Shown piece after piece: positions 8,325 through 17,557 of a DNA stretch of 64,000 nt. Both the position numbers and the translations under genes were made by a program. The stretch covers positions 1 to 64,000 of the forward strand of contig NZ_FMCQ01000010.1 in the NCBI RefSeq assembly GCF_900091605.1, read 5' to 3'. The notes below the pieces were generated by a model. It was not told the origin of the DNA. It saw nothing but the letters and a program-made list of their open reading frames with translations, and searched no databases. The DNA is from Micromonospora tulbaghiae (GTDB lineage: Bacteria > Actinomycetota > Actinomycetes > Mycobacteriales > Micromonosporaceae). How positions within the stretch are numbered: the first letter of the stretch is position 1; the number at the start of each line of letters is the position of its first letter.

Positions 8325-8358
8325 CGACACCGTGTCGATTCGACTCGACACGGTGTTG
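8325..8358. promoter_or_regulatory. Double operator for the TetR regulator
   Basis: Two 14-bp sites, CGACACCGTGTCGA (8325-8338) and TCGACACGGTGTTG (8345-8358), are reverse complements of each other with one mismatch. Each is itself close to a palindrome. The second site overlaps the -35 element of the monooxygenase promoter, which suits repression. Confidence 0.7.
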
Positions 8359-8385
8359 ACTGCGGTCGAGGGCGATGGATAGTGT
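8356..8385 (+). promoter_or_regulatory. Promoter of the monooxygenase operon
   Basis: TTGACT (8356-8361) and TAGTGT (8380-8385) are separated by 18 bp, close to the standard -35/-10 arrangement. The -35 box lies inside the TetR operator. Confidence 0.6.
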
Positions 8386-8417
8386 CCGATCCACCGCCGG
8401 TGCGAACGGGAGAAGCG

Positions 8418-9923
8418 ATGGCCGCAGACCACGTCGACGTCCTCATCGTCGGGGCCGGCCTGTCCGGCATCGGCGCCGCCGTCCACCTCGGACGGGAGTG
8501 CCCCGGCAAGACCTACGCGGTGCTGGAGGCCCGGGGCGCCATCGGCGGCACCTGGGACCTGTTCCGCTACCCGGGCATCCGCTCCGACTCCGACATGTAC
8601 ACCCTCGGCTACTCGTTCAAGCCGTGGACCGACCCGAAGGCCATCGCCGACGGCGACTCCATCCGGGCGTACGTGCGCCAGACCGCCCGCGAGTACGACG
8701 TGGAGCGGCACATCCGCTTCCACCACCGGGCGGTACGCGCCGAGTGGGACAGCGCCACCGCGCGCTGGACCGTGCACGCCCACCGCGACGACACCGGCGA
8801 GGACGTCACCATCACCTGCGGGTTCCTGTTCACCAACTCCGGCTACTACCGCTACGACGAGGGCTACACGCCGCAGTTGCCCGGCGTCGAGCGGTACGCC
8901 GGCACGCTCGTGCACCCGCAGCACTGGCCCGAGGACCTGGACTGCACCGGCAAGCGGGTCGTGGTGATCGGCAGCGGCGCCACAGCTGTCACCCTGGTCC
9001 CGGCCATGGCCGAGCGGGCCGCCCACGTCACCATGCTCCAGCGCTCACCCACGTACGTGATCGCGCTGCCCTCGCGTGACCCGTTCGCCGACGCCGCGCG
9101 GCGCTGGCTGCCCCCGAAGGCCGCTTATGCGGTGGCCCGGTGGAAGAACGTCACGCTCGGCGTGGCCAACTTCCAGCTCAGCCGCCGCGCCCCCGGCGTG
9201 GTGAAGCGGTTCCTGCGCCGGGCCGCGAAGGGCCGGCTCCCGTCCGGGTACGACGTCGACAGGCACTTCTCGCCCCGCTACAACCCGTGGGATCAGCGGC
9301 TCTGTGTGGTGCCGGACGGGGACCTGTTCGCCGCGCTGAGCGCCGGCCGCGCGTCGGTGGTGACCGACACCATCGACACGTTCACCGAGCGGGGCATCCG
9401 GCTCGCCTCCGGCGAGGAGCTGCCCGCCGACGTGGTGGTCACCGCCACCGGCCTCAACCTGCTCGCGCTCGGCGGCATGACCCTGACGGTGGACGGCGCC
9501 GGGGTCGACCTCGCCTCGACGGTGGCCTACAAGGGCATGATGCTCTCCGGCGTGCCGAACTTCGCCATGACCATCGGCTACACCAACGCCTCCTGGACGC
9601 TCAAGGCCGACCTCGTCGCCACGTACGTCTGCCGGCTGCTGCGCCACCTCGACGAGACCGGCCGGCAGATCGTCACGCCGCTCGCGCCCGACACCGACGA
9701 CCTGGTGCCGATCATCGACCTGCAGTCCGGCTACGTGCTGCGCGCGGTCGACCAGCTGCCCAAGCAGGGGCCGCAGGCGCCGTGGCGGCTGCACCAGAAC
9801 TACCCCCGCGACGTACGCCTGATGCGGCACGGCCCGCTCACCGACGGCGTGCGGTTCGACCGCGCCGGCGCGCCCGCCACCGCCCCGGCCGCCACGACCA
9901 GCTCCGGAGGAACCGATGCGTGA
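8418..9923 (+). CDS. Flavin-containing (Baeyer-Villiger type) monooxygenase
   Basis: A 501-residue flavoprotein. The FAD motif GAGLSGIGAAVHLG is near residue 11, followed by GGTWDLFRYPGIRSDSDM, which is typical of class B Baeyer-Villiger enzymes such as EthA and MymA. The NADPH motif VVVIGSGATAVTL is near residue 180. Such enzymes insert oxygen next to carbonyls or oxidise sulfur groups using NADPH and O2. The ATG at 8418 follows GGGAGAAG. It is the first gene of a three-gene operon with an SDR and an alpha/beta hydrolase and overlaps the SDR by 8 bp. The natural substrate is unknown. Confidence 0.92.
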   Translation: MAADHVDVLIVGAGLSGIGAAVHLGRECPGKTYAVLEARGAIGGTWDLFRYPGIRSDSDMYTLGYSFKPWTDPKAIADGDSIRAYVRQTAREYDVERHIRFHHRAVRAEWDSATARWTVHAHRDDTGEDVTITCGFLFTNSGYYRYDEGYTPQLPGVERYAGTLVHPQHWPEDLDCTGKRVVVIGSGATAVTLVPAMAERAAHVTMLQRSPTYVIALPSRDPFADAARRWLPPKAAYAVARWKNVTLGVANFQLSRRAPGVVKRFLRRAAKGRLPSGYDVDRHFSPRYNPWDQRLCVVPDGDLFAALSAGRASVVTDTIDTFTERGIRLASGEELPADVVVTATGLNLLALGGMTLTVDGAGVDLASTVAYKGMMLSGVPNFAMTIGYTNASWTLKADLVATYVCRLLRHLDETGRQIVTPLAPDTDDLVPIIDLQSGYVLRAVDQLPKQGPQAPWRLHQNYPRDVRLMRHGPLTDGVRFDRAGAPATAPAATTSSGGTDA

Positions 9924-10947
9924 CCTCGTCTTCCCCGGCGGCACGGCGGTGCTCACCGGCGCGGCAAGCGGGATCGGCGCGGCGCTGGCCCACGGGGTGG
10001 CCCGGCGCGGCGCCGACCTGGTGCTGCTCGACCGGGACGCCGACGGCCTGGCCGCCACTGTCGCCGCGATGCAGGCGGCGTACCCGGACCGGCAGGTGGA
10101 GACCCACGTGGTCGACCTGGCCGACGCCGACGCCACCGACCGGGTCGCCGCCGAGATCCACCGCGCGCACCCCCGGATCCGGCTGCTGATCAACAACGCC
10201 GGGGTGGCGCTGGGCGGGCGCTTCGACCAGGTCACCCTGGACGAGTTCCTCTGGGTCATCGAGATCAACTTCCGGTCGGTGGTACGCCTGACCCACGCGC
10301 TGCTGCCCGCGCTCAAGGCCGAGCCCGGCGCCCACCTGGTGAACGTGTCCAGCCTGTTCGGCCTGATCGCGCCCGCCGGGCAGGCCGCGTACTCGGCGAG
10401 CAAGTTCGCCGTACGCGGCTTCACCGAGGCGCTGCGCCACGAACTCGTCGACGACGGCATCGGTGTCACATCGGTGCACCCGGGCGGCATCCGCACCCGG
10501 ATCGCGGCCAGCGCCCGCGTCGGCAGCGGCGTCTCACTCGAGGAGTACGAGGCCGGGCGCAAGCAGTTCGAGAAGCTGCTCACCATCGACCCGGCGACCG
10601 CCGCCGAGGTGATCCTGCGCGGCGCGCAGCGCCGCCGCGGCCGGGTGCTGATCGGCTGGTCGGCGAAGGTGCCCGACCTGCTCGCCCGCGTCGCCCCCGC
10701 CGGCTACGGCAAGGTGCTGGCCCTGGGCATGCGCCAGCGCCCGGCCCGGCCCGCCGAGACGTCCGCGACGCAGCCCGCCACCCCGGCCCGGCCCGCCGCC
10801 GCGCCCGCGACGCAGCCCGCCACCCCGGCCCGGCCCGCCGCCGGCCCGGCCGCCGAGGCGCCCGCCGTCGCGACCGACGCCGACGTGCCGGTGCCGTCTC
10901 CCCGTACCGGCGAGGAAGTTGCGCCGGAGCCCGGACGCCGGGCGTGA
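9916..10947 (+). CDS. SDR family oxidoreductase with repetitive C-terminal tail
   Basis: A 343-residue protein. The SDR core has TGAASGIG near residue 13, NNAGVALGG near 92 and the catalytic AAYSASK near 155. After about residue 275 comes an Ala/Pro/Thr-rich tail with two copies of ATQPATPARPAA, encoded by a perfect 38-bp repeat. A GGAGG ribosome site precedes the ATG, which overlaps the monooxygenase stop. It likely supplies or consumes the ketone/alcohol used by the monooxygenase, as SadH does beside MymA in mycobacteria; this is an inference from the order. The tail is probably disordered. Confidence 0.9.
   Translation: MRDLVFPGGTAVLTGAASGIGAALAHGVARRGADLVLLDRDADGLAATVAAMQAAYPDRQVETHVVDLADADATDRVAAEIHRAHPRIRLLINNAGVALGGRFDQVTLDEFLWVIEINFRSVVRLTHALLPALKAEPGAHLVNVSSLFGLIAPAGQAAYSASKFAVRGFTEALRHELVDDGIGVTSVHPGGIRTRIAASARVGSGVSLEEYEAGRKQFEKLLTIDPATAAEVILRGAQRRRGRVLIGWSAKVPDLLARVAPAGYGKVLALGMRQRPARPAETSATQPATPARPAAAPATQPATPARPAAGPAAEAPAVATDADVPVPSPRTGEEVAPEPGRRA
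10763..10842 (+). repeat. Tandem repeat inside the SDR gene
   Basis: A 38-bp sequence at 10763-10800 recurs perfectly at 10805-10842, an offset of 42 bp or 14 codons. It encodes the Ala/Pro-rich tail of the SDR. The lack of any third-position change suggests a recent slippage duplication. Confidence 0.8.
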
Positions 10948-11783
10948 CGCTCGCCCTGCCCCCGGCCGACGAGCGCACCGTCGACGGACGGCGTACCCGG
11001 TGCCGGATCAGCGGCGACGGGCCGCCCGTGGTGCTGCTGCACGGCATCGGCCGCACCCTCGACGACTTCACCGCCCTGCACGCCGCGCTGGCCCGCGACC
11101 ACCTGGTGCTCGCGGTGGACCTGCCCGGGCACGGTGGCTCCGCGCCGCTGGACGGCCCGCACACGCTCCCGGCCCTGGCCGCCGCGGTGGCCCGGTTCCT
11201 GGACGCGGCCGGGGTGACCGGCCCGGCGCACCTGGTCGGCAACTCCCTCGGCGGGGCCGTGGCCATGCGGCTGGCCGCCGACGTGCCGCAGCGCGTCGCC
11301 AGCCTGGCGTTGCTCAACAGCGCCGGCTTCGGCCGCGAGGTGACGGTGGCGCTGCGGCTGCTGGCGGTACGCCCGCTGGCCCGCCTGCTGCTGCGCCCCG
11401 ATCCGAGGATCATCCGCCGGACCGAGCGGGCCATCTTCTTCGACCCGGCCTACGTCACCGACGAGCGGATCGCCCTCGCGCTGGCCGTGGCCGGGCAGCC
11501 GCACGCCGCCCGGGTGATGCTGGAGCTGGTCCGTGACCTGGGCACCTGGCGTGGCGTACGTCCGCAGTGGCGCGCCGAGCTGCTCGACGCGGTGGCCGCG
11601 CTCGACCTGCCCACGCTGCTCGTCTGGGGCGAGCGCGACCTGGTCCTGCCCGCCGCGCACCTGGCGTACGCCCGCGCCCGGCTGCCGGACGCGCGCAGCC
11701 ACCTGTTCCGCGACACCGGGCACATGCCGCAGATCGAGCGGACCGCCGAGGTGGAGGCGCTGCTGCGGGAGCTGTGGGCCTGA
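10944..11783 (+). CDS. Alpha/beta hydrolase
   Basis: A 279-residue hydrolase. The oxyanion segment VVLLHGIGRT is near residue 30. The nucleophile elbow is GNSLGG with Ser101, the acid lies in LLVWGERDLV near residue 232, and the catalytic His is in DTGHMPQIE near 258. The GTG start overlaps the SDR stop by four bases (GTGA). In the operon it would cleave the ester made by the Baeyer-Villiger enzyme, analogous to LipR in the mymA operon. No signal peptide is seen, so it is cytoplasmic. Confidence 0.9.
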   Translation: MTLALPPADERTVDGRRTRCRISGDGPPVVLLHGIGRTLDDFTALHAALARDHLVLAVDLPGHGGSAPLDGPHTLPALAAAVARFLDAAGVTGPAHLVGNSLGGAVAMRLAADVPQRVASLALLNSAGFGREVTVALRLLAVRPLARLLLRPDPRIIRRTERAIFFDPAYVTDERIALALAVAGQPHAARVMLELVRDLGTWRGVRPQWRAELLDAVAALDLPTLLVWGERDLVLPAAHLAYARARLPDARSHLFRDTGHMPQIERTAEVEALLRELWA

Positions 11784-11852
11784 CCGTGGCCTGCGCCACT
11801 GTCCCGGCCCGCGCCGGACCGTCCGGGCGGCCCGGGGAGCAAGCTTAGATAC

Positions 11853-12503
11853 ATGACGCATCCCAGCCGGGTCGCGCCGTCCGCCGCCGAGCGGGCGTAC
11901 CGGCACCTCAAGCAGGCCATCCTGGAACAGGTCTACCCGGGCGGCCAGCTCGTCAGCGAGGGCGAGATCGCCGAGGCGACGGGCGTGTCCCGGACCCCGG
12001 TCCGGGAGGCGCTGCTGCGGTTGGAGACCGAAGGGCTGGTCAAGCTATACCCGAAGCGCGGCGCGCTGATCCGGCCGGTGTCGGCCCGGGAGATCGCCGA
12101 CGTCATCGAGGCCCGCCGCCTGGTCGAGCTGCACGCCGCCGACCGGGTCTGGTCGCGCCGCGCCGAGCTGCGCGCCGACCTGGCCCGCTGGCTGGACGAG
12201 ATGCGCCGCGCGCACGCCGCCGGTGACCTCACCGCGCTGATGTCCGCCGACCGCTCGTTCCACGCTGCCGTGGTCGAGGCGGCCGGCAACGAGATCCTCG
12301 CCGAGCTGTACCACCGGCTGCGTGACCGGCAGCTGCGTATGGGCGAGGCGAGCTTCCGGCTCTCGCCCGGCTGGGCCGAGGTCGCTCTCACCGAGCACGC
12401 CGGTCAGCTCGCCGCGCTCGACGGCGACGACCCGCAGGCGTGGCACGACGCGGTCGCCGCGCACATCGACACCGCCGCGCGGATGCTCGGAACGCTGCGG
12501 TGA
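11853..12503 (+). CDS. GntR family regulator, FadR/FCD subfamily
   Basis: A 216-residue regulator. The winged-helix domain is at residues about 10-75 (GGQLVSEGEIAEATGVSRTPVREALLRLETEGLV), and an FCD ligand-binding helical domain follows, with ARRLVELHAADRVW and an FHAAVVEAAGN metal-binding-like segment. It overlaps the MFS gene by four bases, so it probably controls that transporter. Ligands for this group are often organic acids; here the ligand is unknown. Confidence 0.92.
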   Translation: MTHPSRVAPSAAERAYRHLKQAILEQVYPGGQLVSEGEIAEATGVSRTPVREALLRLETEGLVKLYPKRGALIRPVSAREIADVIEARRLVELHAADRVWSRRAELRADLARWLDEMRRAHAAGDLTALMSADRSFHAAVVEAAGNEILAELYHRLRDRQLRMGEASFRLSPGWAEVALTEHAGQLAALDGDDPQAWHDAVAAHIDTAARMLGTLR

Positions 12504-13783
12504 GCGTGGCTCGCCGGCCCGCCGCCCTGGTGTACGCGGTGGCGCTGACCGCGTACCTGACCGCCGTGTTCCATCGCAGCTCGCTCGGCGTGACAGGGGT
12601 CGACGCGGCGGAGCGCTTCCACATCAACGCCGCCGCGCTCGCCACGTTCTCCGTCGCCCAGCTCGCCGTCTACGCCGTCATGCAGATCCCGGTCGGGGTG
12701 CTGCTGGACCGCTACGGCTCGCGCCGGCTGCTGCTGGCCGGCGGCGCGCTGATGGTGGCCGGGCAGCTCATGTTCGCCGTCGCCGGCGACGTGCCGCTCG
12801 CGGTCGCCGCCCGGGTGCTCGTCGGCCTCGGTGACGCGATGACGTTCATCAGCGTGCTGCGCATCGTCGCGTTCTGGTTCCCCGGCCGGCGCAATCCGCT
12901 GCTGGTGCAGCTCACCGGCACCGTCGGCCAGCTCGGCGCGGTGCTCGGCGCCGTACCCCTGGTGCTGCTGCTGCACCGCGCGGGCTGGACCCCGGCGTTC
13001 CTGACCGCTGCGGCGCTCGGCGCGACAGTGGTGCTGCTGATCCTCGTCGCGGTGCGCGACACCCCGCACGCCGAGCACGCCACCGCACTCGCCCCCGACC
13101 TGGCCACCGTGCGCCGCCGGCTCGCCGAGGCGTGGGCCCAGCCGGGCACCCGGCTGGGCCTGTGGACGCACTTCGTCACCCAGTTCTCCGGCTCGGTGTT
13201 CGCGCTGCTGTGGGGCTACCCGTTCCTGGTGCAGGGACAGGGCTTCTCGCCTACCGCGGCGGCCGGGCTGCTCACCGTCATGACGATGGTGACGCTCGTG
13301 TGCGGGCCGGTGCTCGCGCACCTGTGCGCCCGCTACCCCTTCCACCGCTCGGTGCTGGTCTTCGCCATCACCGCCGCCACCGCCGGGATGTGGGCGGTGG
13401 TGCTCGTCTGGCCCGGCCGGGCGCCGCACGCGCTGCTGGTGGCGCTCGTGGTGGTGCTCGCGGTCAACGGCCCCGGCTCGATGATCGGGTTCGACTACGC
13501 CCGCTCGTTCAACCCGGTGCACCGCATCGGCAGCGCCACCGGCATCGTCAACGTGGGCGGTTTCGCCGCCTCGATCGTGCTGATCCTGGCCGTCGGCCTG
13601 GTGCTCGACCTGGCCACCCCGGCCGGGCACGACGCGCCGCCGCTGTCCGCGTTCCGCTGGGCGTTCGCGGTGCAGTTCCTGCTCTGGGCGCTCGGCGCGG
13701 CGCAGGTGCTGCGCTACCGCAACGCCGCCCGCCGCCGGCTCGCCGACGAGCGGGCCGCCGCGACGGTCGCGGCACCCGCCTGA
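12500..13783 (+). CDS. Major facilitator superfamily transporter
   Basis: A 427-residue membrane protein with about twelve hydrophobic segments and the loop 2-3 MFS motif in the form GVLLDRYGSRRLLLAGG. The GTG start at 12500 overlaps the GntR stop (GTGA), so the two are coupled. It resembles actinobacterial MFS carriers of sugars, organic acids or drugs, with no motif that settles the substrate. The GntR regulator's FCD domain suggests a small carboxylate, which is only an inference. Confidence 0.9.
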   Translation: MSVARRPAALVYAVALTAYLTAVFHRSSLGVTGVDAAERFHINAAALATFSVAQLAVYAVMQIPVGVLLDRYGSRRLLLAGGALMVAGQLMFAVAGDVPLAVAARVLVGLGDAMTFISVLRIVAFWFPGRRNPLLVQLTGTVGQLGAVLGAVPLVLLLHRAGWTPAFLTAAALGATVVLLILVAVRDTPHAEHATALAPDLATVRRRLAEAWAQPGTRLGLWTHFVTQFSGSVFALLWGYPFLVQGQGFSPTAAAGLLTVMTMVTLVCGPVLAHLCARYPFHRSVLVFAITAATAGMWAVVLVWPGRAPHALLVALVVVLAVNGPGSMIGFDYARSFNPVHRIGSATGIVNVGGFAASIVLILAVGLVLDLATPAGHDAPPLSAFRWAFAVQFLLWALGAAQVLRYRNAARRRLADERAAATVAAPA

Positions 13784-13859
13784 GTACGCGGGCAGTCCGG
13801 CGGCGCGCGGATGGCCCGGCGGTGGGCGGGCGGTCCGGCGCGGCTTCGGCTCGGGCGGC

Positions 13860-14273
13860 TCAGTGCCGGTGGCGGACCAGCGAGTCGAGCACCAGCGTCA
13901 GCCCCGCACCGACCAGCCACACGTCCTTGGCCAGGCCGATGCCCGCCTGGCTCGGCCGCAGGCTGCTGCCCTCGCGCATGCCCGGCGTCTTCAGGTAGAG
14001 CTGCACCAGCCCGGCCCCGAACGCGGTGAGCGCCGCGCCGGCCAGCAGCGACGGGACGAACGGGGCGAGCAACGCCGCGCCGAGCGCCATCTCGCCCCGG
14101 GACAGCAGCACGGCGAACCGGTCCGGCGGGATCTGCCGCAGCTGCGGCATCGCGCCGGCCGCCATGCCGTGCATGCCCGCGGCGGCCTCGCCCTCCAGGG
14201 TCCGCTTGCCCAGCCCCGAGTTCAGGATGTACGCGCCGATGGCGACCCGCAGCGGCGCATGCGACAGCCTCAT
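13860..14273 (-). CDS. DoxX-like small membrane protein
   Basis: A 137-residue protein with about four hydrophobic helices, including LRVAIGAYILNSGLGK, LGAALLAPFVPSLLAGAAL and KDVWLVGAGLTLVLDSL. The pattern fits the DoxX-like superfamily of four-helix membrane proteins, whose roles are mostly unknown. The ATG at 14273 is preferred because GGGAG lies a few bases before it; an upstream start at 14306 has none. It is convergent with the MFS gene and divergent from the mscR gene. Confidence 0.75.
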   Translation of the reverse strand: MRLSHAPLRVAIGAYILNSGLGKRTLEGEAAAGMHGMAAGAMPQLRQIPPDRFAVLLSRGEMALGAALLAPFVPSLLAGAALTAFGAGLVQLYLKTPGMREGSSLRPSQAGIGLAKDVWLVGAGLTLVLDSLVRHRH

Positions 14274-14412
14274 GATCACTCCCGTCCCACCTGGTAGAAC
14301 CGGCACACCGGGTACCCGGTCATGACCAGGACAATCCGCCGGGCTTCATTGGTTCGGGGGTCATGATCAGCGGTAGGTTCTGGGTGCAGACGCATGCAAC
14401 GAAGGAGGCACC

Positions 14413-15501
14413 GTGAGCCAGGAAGTCCGGGGAGTCGTGTCGCGGCGCAAGGGCGCGCCCGTGGAGGTCACCACCATCGTGGTGCCGGACCCGGGGCCGG
14501 GCGAGGCGGTGGTCCGCATCCAGTCGTGCGGCGTCTGCCACACCGACCTGCACTACCGCGAGGGCGGCATCAACGACGACTACCCGTTCCTGCTCGGCCA
14601 CGAGGCCGCCGGCATCGTGGAGCAGGTCGGCGACGGGGTCACCGACGTGGCGCCCGGCGACTTCGTGGTGCTCAACTGGCGCGCGGTCTGCGGGCAGTGC
14701 CGGGCCTGCCGGCGCGGCCGACCGTGGTACTGCTTCGCCACCCACAACGCGACGCAGAAGATGACCCTCACCGACGGCACCGAGCTGACCCCCGCACTGG
14801 GTATCGGCGCGTTCGCCGAGAAGACGCTCGTGCACGCCGGGCAGTGCACGAAGGTCGACCCGTCGGCCCGGCCGGCGGCGGTCGGCCTGCTCGGCTGCGG
14901 CGTGATGGCCGGTCTCGGCGCGGCCATGAACACCGGCAACGTGACCCGGGGCGACTCGGTGGCGGTGATCGGCTGCGGCGGCGTCGGCGACGCGGCGGTG
15001 GCCGGCGCGGCCCTGGCCGGCGCGACCACGATCATCGCGGTGGACACCGACTCCCGCAAGCTCGACTGGGCGCGCAAGTTCGGCGCCACCCACACCGTCA
15101 ACGTCTCCGAGGCCGACGCGGTGGAGGCCATCCGGGAGGCCACCGGCGGCTTCGGCGCCGACGTGGTGATCGACGCGGTCGGCCGTCCGGAGACGTGGAA
15201 GCAGGCGTTCTACGCGCGCGACCTGGCCGGCACCGTCGTGCTGGTCGGCGTGCCGACCCCGGAGATGACTGTCGACCTGCCGCTGCTCGACGTCTTCGGC
15301 CGCGGCGGCGCGCTCAAGTCCAGCTGGTACGGCGACTGCCTGCCCAGCCGCGACTTCCCGATGCTGACCGAGCTGTACCGGCAGGGCCGGCTGGACCTGG
15401 ACGCGTTCGTCACCGAGGAGATCGCCCTCGACCAGGTCGAGGAGGCGTTCGCGCGGATGCACCACGGCGACGTGCTGCGCTCGGTGGTGGTCTTCCCGTG
15501 A
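14413..15501 (+). CDS. mscR: S-(hydroxymethyl)mycothiol dehydrogenase
   Basis: A 362-residue zinc alcohol dehydrogenase. CGVCHTDLHYREG supplies the catalytic Cys near residue 40, GHEAAG the zinc His, and CGQCRACRRGRPWYC the structural zinc cysteines. The NAD motif GCGGVGDAAVAGA is near residue 196. The sequence matches mycothiol-dependent formaldehyde dehydrogenases, which oxidise S-hydroxymethyl-mycothiol to the formyl form with NAD. AAGGAGG precedes the GTG start. It overlaps the metallohydrolase gene by four bases, which may finish the pathway by hydrolysis. Confidence 0.88.
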   Translation: MSQEVRGVVSRRKGAPVEVTTIVVPDPGPGEAVVRIQSCGVCHTDLHYREGGINDDYPFLLGHEAAGIVEQVGDGVTDVAPGDFVVLNWRAVCGQCRACRRGRPWYCFATHNATQKMTLTDGTELTPALGIGAFAEKTLVHAGQCTKVDPSARPAAVGLLGCGVMAGLGAAMNTGNVTRGDSVAVIGCGGVGDAAVAGAALAGATTIIAVDTDSRKLDWARKFGATHTVNVSEADAVEAIREATGGFGADVVIDAVGRPETWKQAFYARDLAGTVVLVGVPTPEMTVDLPLLDVFGRGGALKSSWYGDCLPSRDFPMLTELYRQGRLDLDAFVTEEIALDQVEEAFARMHHGDVLRSVVVFP

Positions 15502-16127
15502 CCGCCCGCGTCGACCACGCCGTCACCTCCGGCACGTTCTCGCTCGACGGCCAGACGTTCGACGTGGACAACAACGTCTGGGTGATCGGCGACGACGCCG
15601 AGTGCGTCGTCCTCGACGCGCCGCACGACGTGGCGGCCATCCGCGAGGTGATCGGTGACCGGCGGGTGGTGGCGATCATCGCCACCCACGCCCACGACGA
15701 CCACGTCCGGATCGCGCCCGAGCTGGCCCGGGCCACCGGCGCGCCGGTGCTGCTGCACCCGGCCGACCGGGTGCTGTGGGACATGGTGCACCCGGACACG
15801 GCACCGGACGGCGAGCTGACCGACGGGCAGACGTTCACCGTCGGCGGGACCACGCTGCGGGTGCTTCACACGCCCGGCCACAGCCCCGGCGCATGCAGCC
15901 TGTACGCCCCCGACCTGGGCGCGGTCTTCACCGGCGACACGCTGTTCGCCGGTGGGCCGGGCGCGACCGGGCGGTCGTACAGCGACTTCGGCACCATCGT
16001 CGAGTCGATCCGTACCCGGCTGCTCACGCTGCCGCCGGAGACGGTGGTGCACACCGGGCACGGCGACGACACCACGATCGGGGCCGAGGCGCCGCACCTG
16101 GACGAGTGGATCGCCCGGGGCCACTGA
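15498..16127 (+). CDS. MBL-fold metallo-hydrolase
   Basis: A 209-residue metallo-beta-lactamase fold. The metal motif is ATHAHDDHVRIAPEL, followed by HTPGHSPGACSLY, FTGDTLFAGG and HTGHGDDT. This is the glyoxalase II-like group. It is coupled to mscR through a GTGA overlap. The same pair occurs beside mscR in mycobacteria, which suggests it hydrolyses S-formyl-mycothiol to formate; this is an inference from context. A 13-bp hairpin terminator follows its stop. Confidence 0.9.
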   Translation: MTARVDHAVTSGTFSLDGQTFDVDNNVWVIGDDAECVVLDAPHDVAAIREVIGDRRVVAIIATHAHDDHVRIAPELARATGAPVLLHPADRVLWDMVHPDTAPDGELTDGQTFTVGGTTLRVLHTPGHSPGACSLYAPDLGAVFTGDTLFAGGPGATGRSYSDFGTIVESIRTRLLTLPPETVVHTGHGDDTTIGAEAPHLDEWIARGH

Positions 16128-16138
16128 GGACACCCGCC

Positions 16139-16178
16139 CGAGCGGGCCCGGCCGGATGATCCGGTCCGGGCCCGCTCG
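16139..16178 (+). terminator. Hairpin terminator after the mscR operon
   Basis: CGAGCGGGCCCGG (16139-16151) pairs perfectly with 16166-16178, and a small CCGG stem lies in the loop. There is no T tract, as is common in this group. Confidence 0.75.
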
Positions 16179-16260
16179 CGCGTCTGGTCGCGGCCGGACC
16201 CGTCGCAGGCGAAGAAAACCGCGTGGCCGGGCGGCCTCCCGTCCGGTGATACTCGGGCCC

Positions 16261-17346
16261 ATGCCCGTCGCCACCCTCACCGACGCCCAGTCCGCCGCGC
16301 TGCGCCACGTCCGCGACGTCGCGCTGCGCGACCGCCCGGCGGCGCTCGCCGTCATCGCCGGTCACCTCGCCCCCTCGGACGCCACGTACCGGTACGAGGA
16401 GGTCGTCGCCGCGGTGACCGGGTACGGGTGCCTGACGCTCAACTTCCACCCCGACCGGCTGCTGCGGGACGGCCGCACCGTGGTCGAGGCGCTGGACGAG
16501 GAGGGCGTCTACCGCAGCCAGTTCGAGACCGGCATCTCCAACGGCGGACTGACCGCGTACCCGGGCGGCGACCGGGACGTCTGGGAGCAGGCGATGTTCG
16601 GCGGCGCGTACCAGCGTCCCGGCGTGCCCCCGGCGGAGCGCCCGAAGTACGGCGGCCTGAACCTGCTCGACCACGCCGACGGCGCGTGCCCCCGGTTCGG
16701 TTCCTGCCACCTGCGGCTGCGCCCGGAGGTGCTGGCCCGGGCCACGTTCAGCTTCGGTGACAGCCACGTCGAGCCCACCGAGTTCGGCACCGTCGACGTC
16801 TTCGAGCCGGTGTTCGCGGCGCTGCTGACCGCCACCGCCGGCACCGGCGTCGCCCTGGGCGTGGCCGGCATGGACACCGGCGCGCTGCTGCGGACGCTGC
16901 TGCGCCGCCGGGAACGGGAGTCCGGGCGGGTCGGCCGGGCGCTGGACGACTACATCGAGGCGCAGGTGCACGGCGAGATCAGCCTCGCCCGCGACGTCGA
17001 GGCGCTCGTGGTGGACCCGTCGTTCCGCGGCACCGATGTGGGGCGGCGCCTGGAGGGCATCGCCGGGCGGCACGGCCTGACGCTGCGCTTCCACCCCGGC
17101 TTCGTGCTGCCTGTCGACGGCGTGGACGCCGATTTCCGCGGCCCCGACATCCCGCCGCTCGCCGTACGGGTGGCCGCCGAGTTCGCCCGCCCGGGGGAGC
17201 CGCTGCACGCGGCGCTCGTCGGCCGCGCCGCCGCCTCGGTGGTTCGCGACCCGCAGCGCTGGGCCGACCGGGGACCGTCCGCGGTGACGCTCCAGCACCT
17301 CAAGCAGCTCTGGCACGTGCTGGTCCGGTTCGGCGTTCCGGCCTGA
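16261..17346 (+). CDS. DUF3626 domain-containing protein
   Basis: A 361-residue protein with the hallmarks of DUF3626: GCLTLNFHPDRLLRDG, YRSQFETGISNGGLTAYPGG and RPKYGGLNLLDHADGACPRFGSC, then a C-terminal helical part. The family may be an ADP-ribosyltransferase-like fold, since the conserved early His/Arg strand and YGGLNL loop resemble such enzymes, but this is not established. No signal peptide is seen. It stands alone between the terminator of the mscR operon and the lysozyme-like genes. Confidence 0.8.
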   Translation: MPVATLTDAQSAALRHVRDVALRDRPAALAVIAGHLAPSDATYRYEEVVAAVTGYGCLTLNFHPDRLLRDGRTVVEALDEEGVYRSQFETGISNGGLTAYPGGDRDVWEQAMFGGAYQRPGVPPAERPKYGGLNLLDHADGACPRFGSCHLRLRPEVLARATFSFGDSHVEPTEFGTVDVFEPVFAALLTATAGTGVALGVAGMDTGALLRTLLRRRERESGRVGRALDDYIEAQVHGEISLARDVEALVVDPSFRGTDVGRRLEGIAGRHGLTLRFHPGFVLPVDGVDADFRGPDIPPLAVRVAAEFARPGEPLHAALVGRAAASVVRDPQRWADRGPSAVTLQHLKQLWHVLVRFGVPA

Positions 17347-17557
17347 TCGTCCCGGTCCGCCGTAGGCACGACCCTGCTGTCCGGAATCCCGTGTGACCTG
17401 GACCGCAGCCTCGGCTCTGCCCGGCATTTCCGGAATGACCGACACAGTGGGCTCGTTGTGTCCCCCGTACCGCCGGAACCCAAACACCTACCCGGCGGTA
17501 GTCCCTCGAGGGGCGCTCACCCCGGAGCGCGTCGTAACGATCGAAAGGGCAACCATC

